64,000 nt of DNA, taken from NCBI RefSeq assembly GCF_014287705.1, contig NZ_JACOOY010000006.1, positions 131,858 through 195,857 of the forward strand, written 5' to 3'. Positions 15,061-23,536 of this stretch are shown one piece after another. Under the pieces are notes generated by a model. It was given only the letters and a program-made list of their open reading frames with translations, did no database searches and was not told where the DNA came from. The position numbers and the translations under genes were made by a program. This DNA is from Dorea_D hominis (GTDB taxonomy: Bacteria; Bacillota; Clostridia; Lachnospirales; Lachnospiraceae). Position 1 is the first letter of the stretch; the number at the start of each line of letters is the position of its first letter.

Positions 15061-16686
15061 ATGAAAAAATGTGTAAAACGTCTCGCACTGTTCGGCCTGA
15101 TGATGGCTGTTGCATTTTCTATGATTCTGCCAACAACCACTAACGCCGCAGCAAAGAAGCCAACCAAGATTACATTGAAGGCTTCTAAAACAACTGTCAC
15201 TGTTGGCAGTAAAACAAAAGTGAAAGTGAAAACTGTAAAGCCAAAGAGTGCTTCTAAAGCAGTTACTTTCAAATCAAGCAACAAGAAAATTGCTACTGTT
15301 ACATCAAAAGGTGTTGTAACAGGTAAAAAAACAGGAAAAGTCAAAATTACAGCAGTTTCAAAGAAGAACAAAAAGGTAAAAGCTTCTGTTAAGATTACTG
15401 TAAAGAATCCGGTAGCAAAATCTCTTAAGATTGCCGCATCATGCACAAATGTATGCGAAGGAGGAACATGTACGGTATCTGTTACATCTGTAAATCCGAA
15501 ACTTGCTTCCAAAGCTGTTACATATTCTACAAGCGATAAAGACATCGCAACTGTAACTCAGAAAGGTCTTGTTTCAGCTCAGAAAAAAGGTACTGTAACT
15601 ATCACAGCTACTTCTAAGATAAACAAGAAAGTAAAAGCTTCTGTTAAACTCAACGTTGTATACGCTCAGTCCGGTACTGTTAAAAATACAGTTGACATGT
15701 CTAACAAACCGGCTGGAAAAGTTGCCAAAGTATGGCTTCCGGTTCCTACAAGTGATGACAACCAAAAGATTACAAATGTAAAAGTTGATGCCCCAAAAGC
15801 AACAAAAGTTATAAAAGCAACGAAAGACTCTGCCGGAAATACAGCATGCTATATCGAATGGGATGCTTCTGTAGTTCCTGCTGATCGTACAGCAACACTT
15901 TCTTATCATGTAACAAGAAAAGAAGTTGTACGTCCGAACTTAGTTGAAAAAGGATCTGTAGACAAAGCTAAATTTGCTGAATATCTGAAAGAAACAGAAA
16001 AGAGCGGATCTTTTAAAGAAGGAAGCATTGTAAAAACACAGGCTGACAAGATTGTCAAAGATGCCAATGCAAAGACAGTTCTTCAGAAAGCAAAAGCTAT
16101 TTTCGATTGGGAAGTTGCAAACCTTCATCGTGATAATTCCGTAACAGGATGCGGTCTTGGTGATGTTGAAAATATCCTTACAACAACAAAAGGTGGAAAA
16201 TGTACAGACCTTAACTCTGTATTTGTAGCACTGTTACGTGCAGAAGGAATCCCGGCAAGAGAAATGTTCGGTATCCGCATTAATGCAGCTGATATCACAG
16301 GAAACCAGCACTGTCGTGCACAATTCTACTTACCTGGAACAGGATGGGTAGAAGCGGATCCTGCTGATGTATTAAAACAGGCTCTGACTGACGGAAAGAG
16401 TAATACAGACGCAGACTGGAACTCTTATGTCGAACCAGTAAAAGACAAATACTGGGGAGGAAATAACGAGAAATGGGTAATGCTTTCTATAGAAAGAGAT
16501 ATCACATTATCTCCGGCACAGAGTGCAAAAGCTGCCACCGGTGGAATCCTGAATGCTGATGGAACACTTAATAACTTCGGATATCCTTATGGAGAATTTG
16601 ATGGTGAGTATGTATCTTGCTACAACGCAAAAGATTTCAGCTATACTTACACATTTGCAGAAGATCACAACCGCGACTGCTGCTAA
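15061..16686 (+). CDS. secreted protein with two Ig-like (BIG2) domains and a transglutaminase-like domain
   Basis: The 541-residue product has a Sec signal peptide (basic MKKCVKR, hydrophobic core, cleavage near TNA-AA). Two BIG2-type repeats follow (about residues 30-115 and 120-200), each with the KSSNKKIATVTSKGVVT-like strand pattern, then a linker of about 100 residues. The transglutaminase-like/protease domain starts near 340, with nucleophile C in KGGKCTDLNSV, H in GNQHCRAQFYL and D in WVEADPADV. The Cys-His-Asp triad is complete. Lysine-rich repeats suggest wall or polymer binding. It probably cleaves or crosslinks surface peptides. The ATG at 15061 is favoured over 15052 for its spacing to AGGAAGG. 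No sorting signal is seen at the C-terminus. Confidence 0.85.
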   Translation: MKKCVKRLALFGLMMAVAFSMILPTTTNAAAKKPTKITLKASKTTVTVGSKTKVKVKTVKPKSASKAVTFKSSNKKIATVTSKGVVTGKKTGKVKITAVSKKNKKVKASVKITVKNPVAKSLKIAASCTNVCEGGTCTVSVTSVNPKLASKAVTYSTSDKDIATVTQKGLVSAQKKGTVTITATSKINKKVKASVKLNVVYAQSGTVKNTVDMSNKPAGKVAKVWLPVPTSDDNQKITNVKVDAPKATKVIKATKDSAGNTACYIEWDASVVPADRTATLSYHVTRKEVVRPNLVEKGSVDKAKFAEYLKETEKSGSFKEGSIVKTQADKIVKDANAKTVLQKAKAIFDWEVANLHRDNSVTGCGLGDVENILTTTKGGKCTDLNSVFVALLRAEGIPAREMFGIRINAADITGNQHCRAQFYLPGTGWVEADPADVLKQALTDGKSNTDADWNSYVEPVKDKYWGGNNEKWVMLSIERDITLSPAQSAKAATGGILNADGTLNNFGYPYGEFDGEYVSCYNAKDFSYTYTFAEDHNRDCC

Positions 16687-16705
16687 TTATTATAAGCGAT
16701 AAAAA

Positions 16706-16750
16706 AATAGCCTCACTGTGAATTTGAAGTTCACAGCGGGGCTTATTTAG
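16706..16750 (+). terminator. rho-independent terminator
   Basis: AATAGCCTCACTGTGAA pairs, with a few mismatches, with TTCACAGCGGGGCTTATT across a short loop and is followed by TTAG. It lies about 20 bases after the preceding stop codon. Confidence 0.75.
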
Positions 16751-16907
16751 TGCAAGATTTCTTCAATAATAGCAGATTTAATTCTATAAGTTCATTATAT
16801 GTTATTTCGACAGTCAATCATAAATCCGGAAGCATTTGCATCTTCATCAGGATTTTGTATAGAGGCAATATAATCCTGTATAAGGGAAATTCTTAGTGTT
16901 AATATGA
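16751..16907 (-). pseudogene. possible frameshifted relic of an unidentified small gene
   Basis: The minus strand reads ISLIQDYIASIQNPDED, then ANASGFMIDCRNNI and a stop. A shift of one frame at that point continues as ITYNELIELNLLLLKK to another stop. The two look like successive parts of one small protein, but I cannot name the family and there is no start codon. Low confidence. Confidence 0.25.
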
Positions 16908-16958
16908 AACAACGGTCAGGTATGCGATATTTATTGCATACCTGACTGTTGTTTTATA
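16908..16958 (+). terminator. strong hairpin terminator
   Basis: AACAACGGTCAGGTATGC pairs with GCATACCTGACTGTTGTT (one mismatch) and is followed by TTAT. The reverse side ends in AAACAAC, so it may act in both directions. Confidence 0.8.
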
Positions 16959-16995
16959 TTAGTAATTATATGTGTAAAGTCTTGAATAATACAAG

Positions 16996-17028
16996 TGTCT
17001 TGTCACCTGTAAGACAGTATGGTATAAT
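16996..17028 (+). promoter_or_regulatory. nadA promoter with overlapping palindromic operator
   Basis: TTGTCA (17000-17005), a 17-bp spacer and TATAAT (17023-17028) form the promoter. The inverted repeat TGTCTT (16996-17001) and AAGACA (17011-17016), with nine bases between, covers the -35. Its place before nadABC suggests the niacin-responsive repressor NiaR or a similar regulator; this is inferred from position, and the regulator gene is not in the window. Confidence 0.6.
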
Positions 17029-17061
17029 AGTATGACTTTAAATAAACGAGGTGACGGAGCA

Positions 17062-17967
17062 ATGTCAGTAATTGAAGAGATAAAGAAATTAAAAAAAGAA
17101 AAGAACGCAGTGATCCTGGCTCACTATTATGTGCCGGCGGAAGTGCAGCAGATAGCAGATTATATCGGGGATTCCTTTTATCTGAGCAGAGTAGCGGTAG
17201 ATCTGGACGCACAGCTGATCGTATTCTGCGGTGTTGGATTCATGGGAGAGAGTGCGAAGATCTTAAGTCCTCATAAGACCGTACTAATGCCGGCAGCAGA
17301 TGCAGACTGCCCGATGGCACATATGGCAGATGTGGAGACAATCCAGAAGGTGCGTGCGGAATATGATGACCTGGCGGTTGTCTGTTATATCAACTCTACA
17401 GCAGAGCTTAAGAAATATTCCGATGTCTGTGTTACATCTTCCAATGCAGTGAAGATTGTAAAAGCACTTCCACAGAAGAACATTTTCTTTATTCCGGATC
17501 GTAATCTGGCACACCACATTGCAGAGCAGGTGCCGGAAAAACATTTTATATATAATGAAGGCTTCTGTCCGACACATGAGCGGATGGAAGAGGATGAAAT
17601 TCTTGAACAGAAAGCTTTGCATCCGGAAGCAGAAGTGCTGGCACATCCGGAATGTAACCAGGGGGTATTGAAGCATGCGGATTACATAGGCAGTACAAAA
17701 GGAATTATCCAGTATGCGACAGCAAGTGAGAAGGAGGAATTTATCATCTGCACAGAAGAAGGTGTCGGATATGAGCTTAAGCGTCAGAATCCGGAGAAAC
17801 AATTTTATTATCCAAAGAGTGTTCCGGTATGTCCGAATATGAAGAAGGTTACATTGGACAAGGTTCTGCATGTCCTTCAGACCGGAGAGAATGAAGTACA
17901 CGTTGATGCAGAACTTCGTGAGAAGACGAAGCTTCCGCTGGAGCGTATGTTACAGCTTGCAAAATAA
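17062..17967 (+). CDS. nadA: quinolinate synthase
   Basis: NadA condenses iminoaspartate with dihydroxyacetone phosphate to quinolinate using a [4Fe-4S] cluster. The 301-residue protein shows the family start NAVILAHYYVPAEVQ, the VFCGVGFMGESAKIL segment with a cluster cysteine, CYINSTAELK, FIPDRNLA, HPEC and the late cysteine in SVPVCPNMKKV. Length is normal. The ATG at 17062 has GAGGTGACGGAG upstream; an in-frame ATG at 17032 lies too close to the promoter -10. It heads the nadABC operon for de novo NAD synthesis. Confidence 0.95.
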   Translation: MSVIEEIKKLKKEKNAVILAHYYVPAEVQQIADYIGDSFYLSRVAVDLDAQLIVFCGVGFMGESAKILSPHKTVLMPAADADCPMAHMADVETIQKVRAEYDDLAVVCYINSTAELKKYSDVCVTSSNAVKIVKALPQKNIFFIPDRNLAHHIAEQVPEKHFIYNEGFCPTHERMEEDEILEQKALHPEAEVLAHPECNQGVLKHADYIGSTKGIIQYATASEKEEFIICTEEGVGYELKRQNPEKQFYYPKSVPVCPNMKKVTLDKVLHVLQTGENEVHVDAELREKTKLPLERMLQLAK

Positions 17968-18003
17968 AAAATTGCTCTTGCTATATAATTAGGAGGGATA
18001 AGA

Positions 18004-19194
18004 GTGAAAGAGAGAAAAGTGGATGTGGTTATCGTCGGAACCGGAGTATCCGGTCTATTCCATGCGTTGAATCTCCCGGAAGATAAGCGGATTCTGATGT
18101 TGACAAAGGCAGATTTAGAAAGTAGTGATTCATTTCTGGCACAGGGAGGAATCTGTGTAATGAGAGATGAGACAGACTATGATAGTTATTTTGAAGATAC
18201 AATGAAAGCCGGACATTATGAAAACCGGAAAGAATCCGTAGACATTATGATCCGCAGTTCCAGAGAGATCATTGATGATCTGGTATCTTACGGAGTAGAT
18301 TTTGAGAAGAAGAACGGCGAGTTCTGTTATACAAGAGAAGGTGCACATTCCAAACCGCGTATTCTCTTCCATGAAGATATTACCGGAAAAGAGATTACGA
18401 GCAAACTGCTTGCTCAGGTTAAGAAGAGAGTGAATGTCGAGATTCTAGAATATACAACAATGACAGATATTATAGAAGAAGCTGGTAAATGCTGTGGCAT
18501 TTATGCGGCAGAGCAGGATGGAGATCAGTTAAAGATCGAAGCGGATTATACGATTTTTGCAAGCGGTGGTATCGGTGGTCTGTATGAACATTCTACGAAT
18601 TTCCCGCATTTAACAGGAGATGCACTGGAGGTTGCGAAGAAACATGATATCCGTCTGGAGCATCTGGACTATGTGCAGATCCATCCGACAACATTATATT
18701 CCGAGAAGCCGGGCAGACGTTTCCTGATCTCCGAATCTGTACGTGGAGAGGGCGCTGTATTATATAATAAAGATAAAGAACGTTTTGTAAATGAATTGCT
18801 GCCGAGGGACGTTGTGACAAAGGCAATCCAGGAGCAGATGGCAAAGGATGGCACAAAATATGTATGGCTTTCTATGGAACACATTCCGGAAGAGACAATT
18901 TTAAAGCATTTTCCAAATATTTATGAGCATTGTCTGGAAGAAGGCTATGATGTGACAAAAGAATGTATTCCGGTAGTTCCGGCGCAGCATTATTTTATGG
19001 GCGGTATCTGGGTAGACCGGAACAGTCATACATCGATGGCACATTTATTTGCAGTAGGAGAGACAAGTTGCAACGGTGTACATGGAGCGAACCGTCTTGC
19101 AAGCAATTCACTGATGGAAAGTCTGGTATTTGCGAAGCGTGCGGCGAACTGCATTACGGAAGAATATGCACGGATGGAAAAAGAGACAGCGTAG
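18004..19194 (+). CDS. nadB: L-aspartate oxidase, short form
   Basis: NadB oxidises L-aspartate to iminoaspartate, which NadA uses. The N-terminal FAD motif is DVVIVGTGVSGLF, followed by LAQGGICV, SGGIGGLYEHSTN and the active-site region VQIHPTTLY, then GGIWVD and GANRLASNSLMESLVF near the end. At 396 residues it lacks the C-terminal helical domain found in enzymes of about 500 residues; this short form is common in Clostridia. A GTG start follows AGGAGGG. It lies 36 bases after nadA and 11 before nadC. Confidence 0.93.
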   Translation: MKERKVDVVIVGTGVSGLFHALNLPEDKRILMLTKADLESSDSFLAQGGICVMRDETDYDSYFEDTMKAGHYENRKESVDIMIRSSREIIDDLVSYGVDFEKKNGEFCYTREGAHSKPRILFHEDITGKEITSKLLAQVKKRVNVEILEYTTMTDIIEEAGKCCGIYAAEQDGDQLKIEADYTIFASGGIGGLYEHSTNFPHLTGDALEVAKKHDIRLEHLDYVQIHPTTLYSEKPGRRFLISESVRGEGAVLYNKDKERFVNELLPRDVVTKAIQEQMAKDGTKYVWLSMEHIPEETILKHFPNIYEHCLEEGYDVTKECIPVVPAQHYFMGGIWVDRNSHTSMAHLFAVGETSCNGVHGANRLASNSLMESLVFAKRAANCITEEYARMEKETA

Positions 19195-19205
19195 GAGGAA
19201 CAAAG

Positions 19206-20057
19206 ATGAATAAGATTTCAATGACACTTCAGGCAGATCATCTGATACTGGAGGCGTTAAAAGAAGATATATCAAGCGAAGATGTCAGCACGAATGCGGT
19301 GATGCCGGAGGCGGTAGACGGAGAAGTGGAACTGATCTGCAAGCAGGATGGCGTGATCGCAGGACTGGATGTTTTCAAACGGGTATTTGAACTGCTGGAT
19401 GCAGATACAGAAGTGACTTTTTCCTGCAAAGACGGAGATGAAGTGAAAAAAGGACAGCTGATGGGAAAAGTAAGAGGAGATATCCGCGTACTGTTATCCG
19501 GAGAGCGTGTGGCGCTTAATTATTTACAGAGAATGAGTGGAATCGCAACGTATACACATACGGTGGCGGGTTATCTGAAAGGAAGTAAGATCAAGCTTCT
19601 GGATACAAGAAAAACAACGCCGAATATGCGTATTTTTGAGAAATATGCAGTCCGCACAGGCGGTGGATATAATCACCGGTATAATCTGTCCGATGGTGTG
19701 CTTTTGAAAGATAACCATATCGGAGCAGCCGGAAGTGTGACAAAAGCGATACAGATGGCAAAAGCATATGCGCCGTTTGTACGCAAGATCGAGATAGAAG
19801 TTGAGACGCTTGACATGGTTAAAGAAGCGGTGGCAGCAGGGGCAGATATTATCATGCTGGACAATATGACACCGGAGCAGATGAAAGAAGCAGTCGCATA
19901 TATTGACGGCAGAGCCGAGACAGAATGTTCCGGCAATGTAACAATGGAAAATATCCAGAGAATGACAGATGTCGGAGTGGATTATATTTCCAGCGGTGCA
20001 CTGACACATTCCGCACCGATCCTGGACATTTCACTTAAGAATCTGCACAGGATTTAA
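19206..20057 (+). CDS. nadC: nicotinate-nucleotide pyrophosphorylase (carboxylating)
   Basis: NadC converts quinolinate and PRPP to nicotinate mononucleotide and CO2. The 283-residue protein has ERVALNYLQRMSGIAT, the LDTRKTTPNMR motif that binds quinolinate, GGGYNHRYNLSDGVLLKDNH with its catalytic lysines, and EVETLDMVKEA with IMLDNM. It is the last gene of the nad operon. The start ATG at 19206 follows GTAGGAGG at the end of nadB. Confidence 0.96.
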   Translation: MNKISMTLQADHLILEALKEDISSEDVSTNAVMPEAVDGEVELICKQDGVIAGLDVFKRVFELLDADTEVTFSCKDGDEVKKGQLMGKVRGDIRVLLSGERVALNYLQRMSGIATYTHTVAGYLKGSKIKLLDTRKTTPNMRIFEKYAVRTGGGYNHRYNLSDGVLLKDNHIGAAGSVTKAIQMAKAYAPFVRKIEIEVETLDMVKEAVAAGADIIMLDNMTPEQMKEAVAYIDGRAETECSGNVTMENIQRMTDVGVDYISSGALTHSAPILDISLKNLHRI

Positions 20058-20070
20058 ATAGGTATGAGAC

Positions 20071-20124
20071 TTTAAAAACGGGTCGCAATATGTTATAATA
20101 CCAAGAGCATATTGCGGCTATTTT
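20071..20124 (+). promoter_or_regulatory. nad terminator overlapping asnS promoter
   Basis: CGCAATATG (20084-20092) pairs with CATATTGCG (20108-20116) and is followed by GCTATTTTT, giving a terminator for the nad operon. A -10 TATAAT (20094-20099) lies in its loop, with a weak -35 TTTAAA 17 bp upstream, so the same DNA can start asnS. No T-box is present. Confidence 0.6.
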
Positions 20125-20156
20125 TGTCGCTGTACAGGAAAAGGAGTTAAATTAGC

Positions 20157-21548
20157 ATGGAATTGATTTCAATCAGAGATTTATACAAGAACAAAGAAAA
20201 CTATCTGGATAAGACCATCACGATTGGTGGATGGGTTCGCAGCATCCGTGATTCAAAGACATTTGGATTTATTGTAGTGAATGACGGAACATTTTTTGAA
20301 CCACTGCAGATCGTATATCATGATAAAATGGAGAATTTCACAGAGATCTCCAAACTGAATGTCGGTGCGGCAATTATCGTAACCGGTACACTGGTAGCAA
20401 CACCACAGGCAAAACAGCCATTTGAGATTCAGGCAGATACGATCGAAGTTGAAGGTGCATCAGCACCGGATTATCCGCTTCAGAAGAAGCGTCACAGCTT
20501 TGAGTATCTCAGAACTATTTCGCATCTGAGACCGAGAACGAATACATTTCAGGCTGTATTCCGTGTGCGTTCACTGACAGCTTACGCAATTCACAAGTTC
20601 TTTCAGGAGAGAGGATTTGTATATGTGCATACACCACTGATCACAGGAAGTGACTGTGAAGGAGCAGGAGAGATGTTCCGTGTGACAACACTTGATATGG
20701 AGAATGTACCGAAGACAGAAGACGGGCAGGTAGATTATTCACAGGATTTCTTCGGCAAGGAGACAAGTCTTACTGTAAGCGGACAGCTCAACGGTGAGAC
20801 ATATGCACAGGCATTCCGCAATATTTACACATTCGGACCGACTTTCCGTGCAGAGAACTCCAATACAACAAGACATGCAGCAGAGTTCTGGATGATCGAG
20901 CCAGAGATGGCATTTGCAGATCTGGATGATAACATGATTCTTGCAGAGTCTATGTTAAAATATGTCATCAATTATGTACTGGAGAATGCCCCGGAAGAGA
21001 TGAAGTTCTTCAATTCATTTGTTGACAAAGGACTTTTAGAGAGACTGCAGAATGTCGTATCTTCTGATTTCGCAAGAGTGACTTATACAGAAGCAATTGA
21101 GATCCTGGAGAAACACAATGATAAGTTTGAATATAAAGTATCCTGGGGCACAGATCTTCAGACAGAGCATGAGCGTTATCTGACAGAAGAGATCTACAAA
21201 CGTCCGGTATTCGTAACCGATTATCCGAAGGAAATCAAAGCATTCTACATGAAGATGAATGATGATAATAAGACGGTAGCCGCTGTAGACTGTCTGGTTC
21301 CTGGAATCGGTGAGATCATCGGAGGAAGCCAGAGAGAGGATGATTATGACAAGCTGCTTGCACGTATGAACGAGATGGGACTTAAGGAAGAAGACTACAA
21401 GTTCTATCTGGATCTTAGAAAATACGGCTCTACCAGACATGCAGGATTCGGTCTGGGATTTGAGAGATGCGTGATGTATCTGACAGGTATGGGAAATATC
21501 CGTGACGTGATTCCATTCCCAAGAACAGTCAATAACTGCGAACTGTAA
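20157..21548 (+). CDS. asnS: asparaginyl-tRNA synthetase
   Basis: A class II aminoacyl-tRNA synthetase of 463 residues. The N-terminal OB-fold anticodon domain (about 1-100) has GGWVRSIRDSKTFGFIVVNDG. The catalytic domain has motif 1 around the FFQERGFVYVHTPLIT segment, motif 2 FRAENSNTTRHAAEFWMIEPEM, and motif 3 GFGLGFERCVMYLTG. The asparagine form is favoured over aspartyl by its length and the SGQLNGETYAQAF region. Its AGGAG lies at the usual distance. It seems monocistronic and ends in a REP-type palindrome. Confidence 0.96.
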   Translation: MELISIRDLYKNKENYLDKTITIGGWVRSIRDSKTFGFIVVNDGTFFEPLQIVYHDKMENFTEISKLNVGAAIIVTGTLVATPQAKQPFEIQADTIEVEGASAPDYPLQKKRHSFEYLRTISHLRPRTNTFQAVFRVRSLTAYAIHKFFQERGFVYVHTPLITGSDCEGAGEMFRVTTLDMENVPKTEDGQVDYSQDFFGKETSLTVSGQLNGETYAQAFRNIYTFGPTFRAENSNTTRHAAEFWMIEPEMAFADLDDNMILAESMLKYVINYVLENAPEEMKFFNSFVDKGLLERLQNVVSSDFARVTYTEAIEILEKHNDKFEYKVSWGTDLQTEHERYLTEEIYKRPVFVTDYPKEIKAFYMKMNDDNKTVAAVDCLVPGIGEIIGGSQREDDYDKLLARMNEMGLKEEDYKFYLDLRKYGSTRHAGFGLGFERCVMYLTGMGNIRDVIPFPRTVNNCEL

Positions 21549-21564
21549 GATTTAATTACTAATT

Positions 21565-21598
21565 GGGGACGGGGCTTTTTGAGAAATGCCCCGTCCCC
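21565..21598. repeat. REP palindrome copy 1 (after asnS)
   Basis: GGGGACGGGG and CCCCGTCCCC flank a 14-nt spacer CTTTTTGAGAAATG. The arms are identical to the six other copies, but the spacer is diverged. It lies 16 bases after the asnS stop and may serve as its terminator. Confidence 0.9.
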
Positions 21599-21618
21599 TG
21601 GTTTTCAGGAGGGATTGT

Positions 21619-22308
21619 ATGAATATATTAGTAGTGGATGATGAGAAAGAGATTGCAGATGTAATTGAACTGTATTTACAAAATGATCAGTATCAGATTC
21701 TGAAGTTTTATACAGGGCAGGAGGCACTGGACTGCATTAACAGCACGAAGATTGATCTTGCAATTCTGGATATTATGCTACCGGATGTGGATGGTTTCCA
21801 GATTTTAAAACAGATCCGGGAGAAATACACATTTCCGGTGATTATGCTGACTGCAAAGACGGAATATATGGATAAGATCACAGGGCTTACACTGGGGGCA
21901 GATGATTATATTCCGAAGCCGTTCAATCCGCTGGAGCTTGTTGCAAGAGTCAAGGCACAGCTCAGACGTTATACGCAGTACAATGAAGGCAGTAAAGACA
22001 CCGGAGATATCATTGATTTTGCCGGACTTTTATTAAACCGAAAGTCTCATGAGTGTGTTTACAATGAAGTTCCGCTGACATTGACACCGATTGAGTTTGA
22101 TATTCTCTGGCTGCTCTGTGAGAACAAAGGCAAAGTCATAAGCTCAGAAGAATTATTCGAGAAAGTATGGCACGAGACTTACTATAAGAACAGCAACAAC
22201 ACGGTGATGGTGCATATTCGTCATTTGCGGGAGAAGATGAACATACCGACCGGCAAATCTGATTTCATAAAGACCGTATGGGGAGTGGGATATAAAGTTG
22301 AAGAATAA
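21619..22308 (+). CDS. OmpR-family response regulator (VanR-like)
   Basis: The 229-residue protein has receiver acid pair D7-D8, phosphoacceptor D51 in LAILDIMLPDVDG and the DDYIPKPFNPLELVARVKAQLRR stretch characteristic of VanR and relatives. The winged-helix domain ends in KTVWGVGYKVE. ATG at 21619 follows AGGAGGG. It overlaps its kinase by 11 bases. No vanHAX resistance genes are nearby, so vancomycin resistance should not be assumed; related pairs control other envelope functions. Confidence 0.92.
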   Translation: MNILVVDDEKEIADVIELYLQNDQYQILKFYTGQEALDCINSTKIDLAILDIMLPDVDGFQILKQIREKYTFPVIMLTAKTEYMDKITGLTLGADDYIPKPFNPLELVARVKAQLRRYTQYNEGSKDTGDIIDFAGLLLNRKSHECVYNEVPLTLTPIEFDILWLLCENKGKVISSEELFEKVWHETYYKNSNNTVMVHIRHLREKMNIPTGKSDFIKTVWGVGYKVEE

Positions 22309-23536
22309 TTATCGGAAACTCAAATTCAGTATATTATTGCAGACGGTATTGGTAACGGCACTGACCGTGCTGGTAGGTGGATTTATTCTGCGCTATATTA
22401 TCGATGGACCGTATAATGACAAATTCAGCAAGTTTTTCATTAAATATCTGAAAGACCTGAATATTGATGAATCAACAGCGATTCATTTATACTGGAAATT
22501 GATCGGAGACAATAAGACCTTTTTCATGGTTGTCGGTTTCCTGCTTTTATTTGCGCTCTTTTTCTATATTGCGCTCTCAAAGATGACAAAATATCTGGAT
22601 CAGGTGGGAGACGGAATTGAAAATATTGTATCAGACTCCAACGAACCGGTGCATCTGATCACGGAGCTCAAGCCAATTGAGATCCGTCTCAATGAGATCA
22701 AGGCAACGATTAAGAGACAGGAACTGGAATCGGAAGAAGGCGAGAAACGGAAAAATGATCTGGTGCTTTTCCTTGCACATGATCTGAAAACACCGCTGAC
22801 GTCCATCGTAGCTTATCTTACGATGCTGGACAGCCATCCGGACATGTCAGATGAAGAACGGGAAAAGTACATTCACATCGCATTAGAGAAATCTCTGCGG
22901 CTTGGCGATCTGATCAATGAATTTTTTGATATTACCCGCTATAATCTGCAGGACATAGAGTTGGAACCGGTTGAGATTAATTTATCTCTGATGCTGGAGC
23001 AGATTGCGGACGAACTGTACGGCGTACTGCAGGACAAGAATCTGTGTTGTGAAGTGGAAGTGGAAGAAAATCTGGAAGTGACCGGAGATCCGGATAAGCT
23101 TGCCAGAGTTTTTGATAATATTTTAAGAAATGCAATTGCATACTGCTATGCCGGAACGAAGATCCAGATCTATGCACAGAAAAAAGAAGATGACGTAGAG
23201 ATTGTATTCAGCAATGAAGGGGATAAGATTCCGGGAACAATGTTGCAGACAATTTTTGAGAAATTTTACCGTGTGGACGGTTCGAGATCCAGCGGTACCG
23301 GTGGAGCCGGACTGGGGCTTGCGATCGCGAAGGAAATCGTAGAACTGCACGGTGGGCATGTGCGTGCGAAGAGCAACGATCAGAAGACAGAATTTATTGT
23401 AACACTGCCTTCAAAGAAGGAGCAGGAGGAAGGAGAAGAAGATGAAGTTTCTGCACCTCGCGGACATACATTTAGGGGCAAGTCCAGACCTGCCAAACGG
23501 ACTCGCAGAGAAAAGAAAAAAGGAGATCTGGAATAG
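22298..23536 (+). CDS. VanS-like sensor histidine kinase
   Basis: The 412-residue kinase has two membrane helices (about residues 9-30 and 72-93) around a small extracellular loop of about 40 residues, then a linker and H-box FLAHDLKTPLTS with H161. The ATPase region has DNILRNAIAYCY, SNEGDKIP and GGAGLGLAIAKEIVELHGG. A TTG start overlaps the regulator. The core would normally end near FIVTLPSKK. Instead a charged tail of about 35 residues continues, reading through the first 95 bases of the next gene in another frame. Confidence 0.9.
   Translation: MKNNYRKLKFSILLQTVLVTALTVLVGGFILRYIIDGPYNDKFSKFFIKYLKDLNIDESTAIHLYWKLIGDNKTFFMVVGFLLLFALFFYIALSKMTKYLDQVGDGIENIVSDSNEPVHLITELKPIEIRLNEIKATIKRQELESEEGEKRKNDLVLFLAHDLKTPLTSIVAYLTMLDSHPDMSDEEREKYIHIALEKSLRLGDLINEFFDITRYNLQDIELEPVEINLSLMLEQIADELYGVLQDKNLCCEVEVEENLEVTGDPDKLARVFDNILRNAIAYCYAGTKIQIYAQKKEDDVEIVFSNEGDKIPGTMLQTIFEKFYRVDGSRSSGTGGAGLGLAIAKEIVELHGGHVRAKSNDQKTEFIVTLPSKKEQEEGEEDEVSAPRGHTFRGKSRPAKRTRREKKKGDLE

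Noticed and set aside
17284..17901. 205-codon minus-strand frame
   Set aside because: Fully antisense to nadA, with Cys/His/Phe-rich composition typical of complement reading.
21619..23536. vancomycin resistance locus
   Set aside because: The regulator pair is VanRS-like, but no vanH, ligase, vanX or other resistance genes are in the window.
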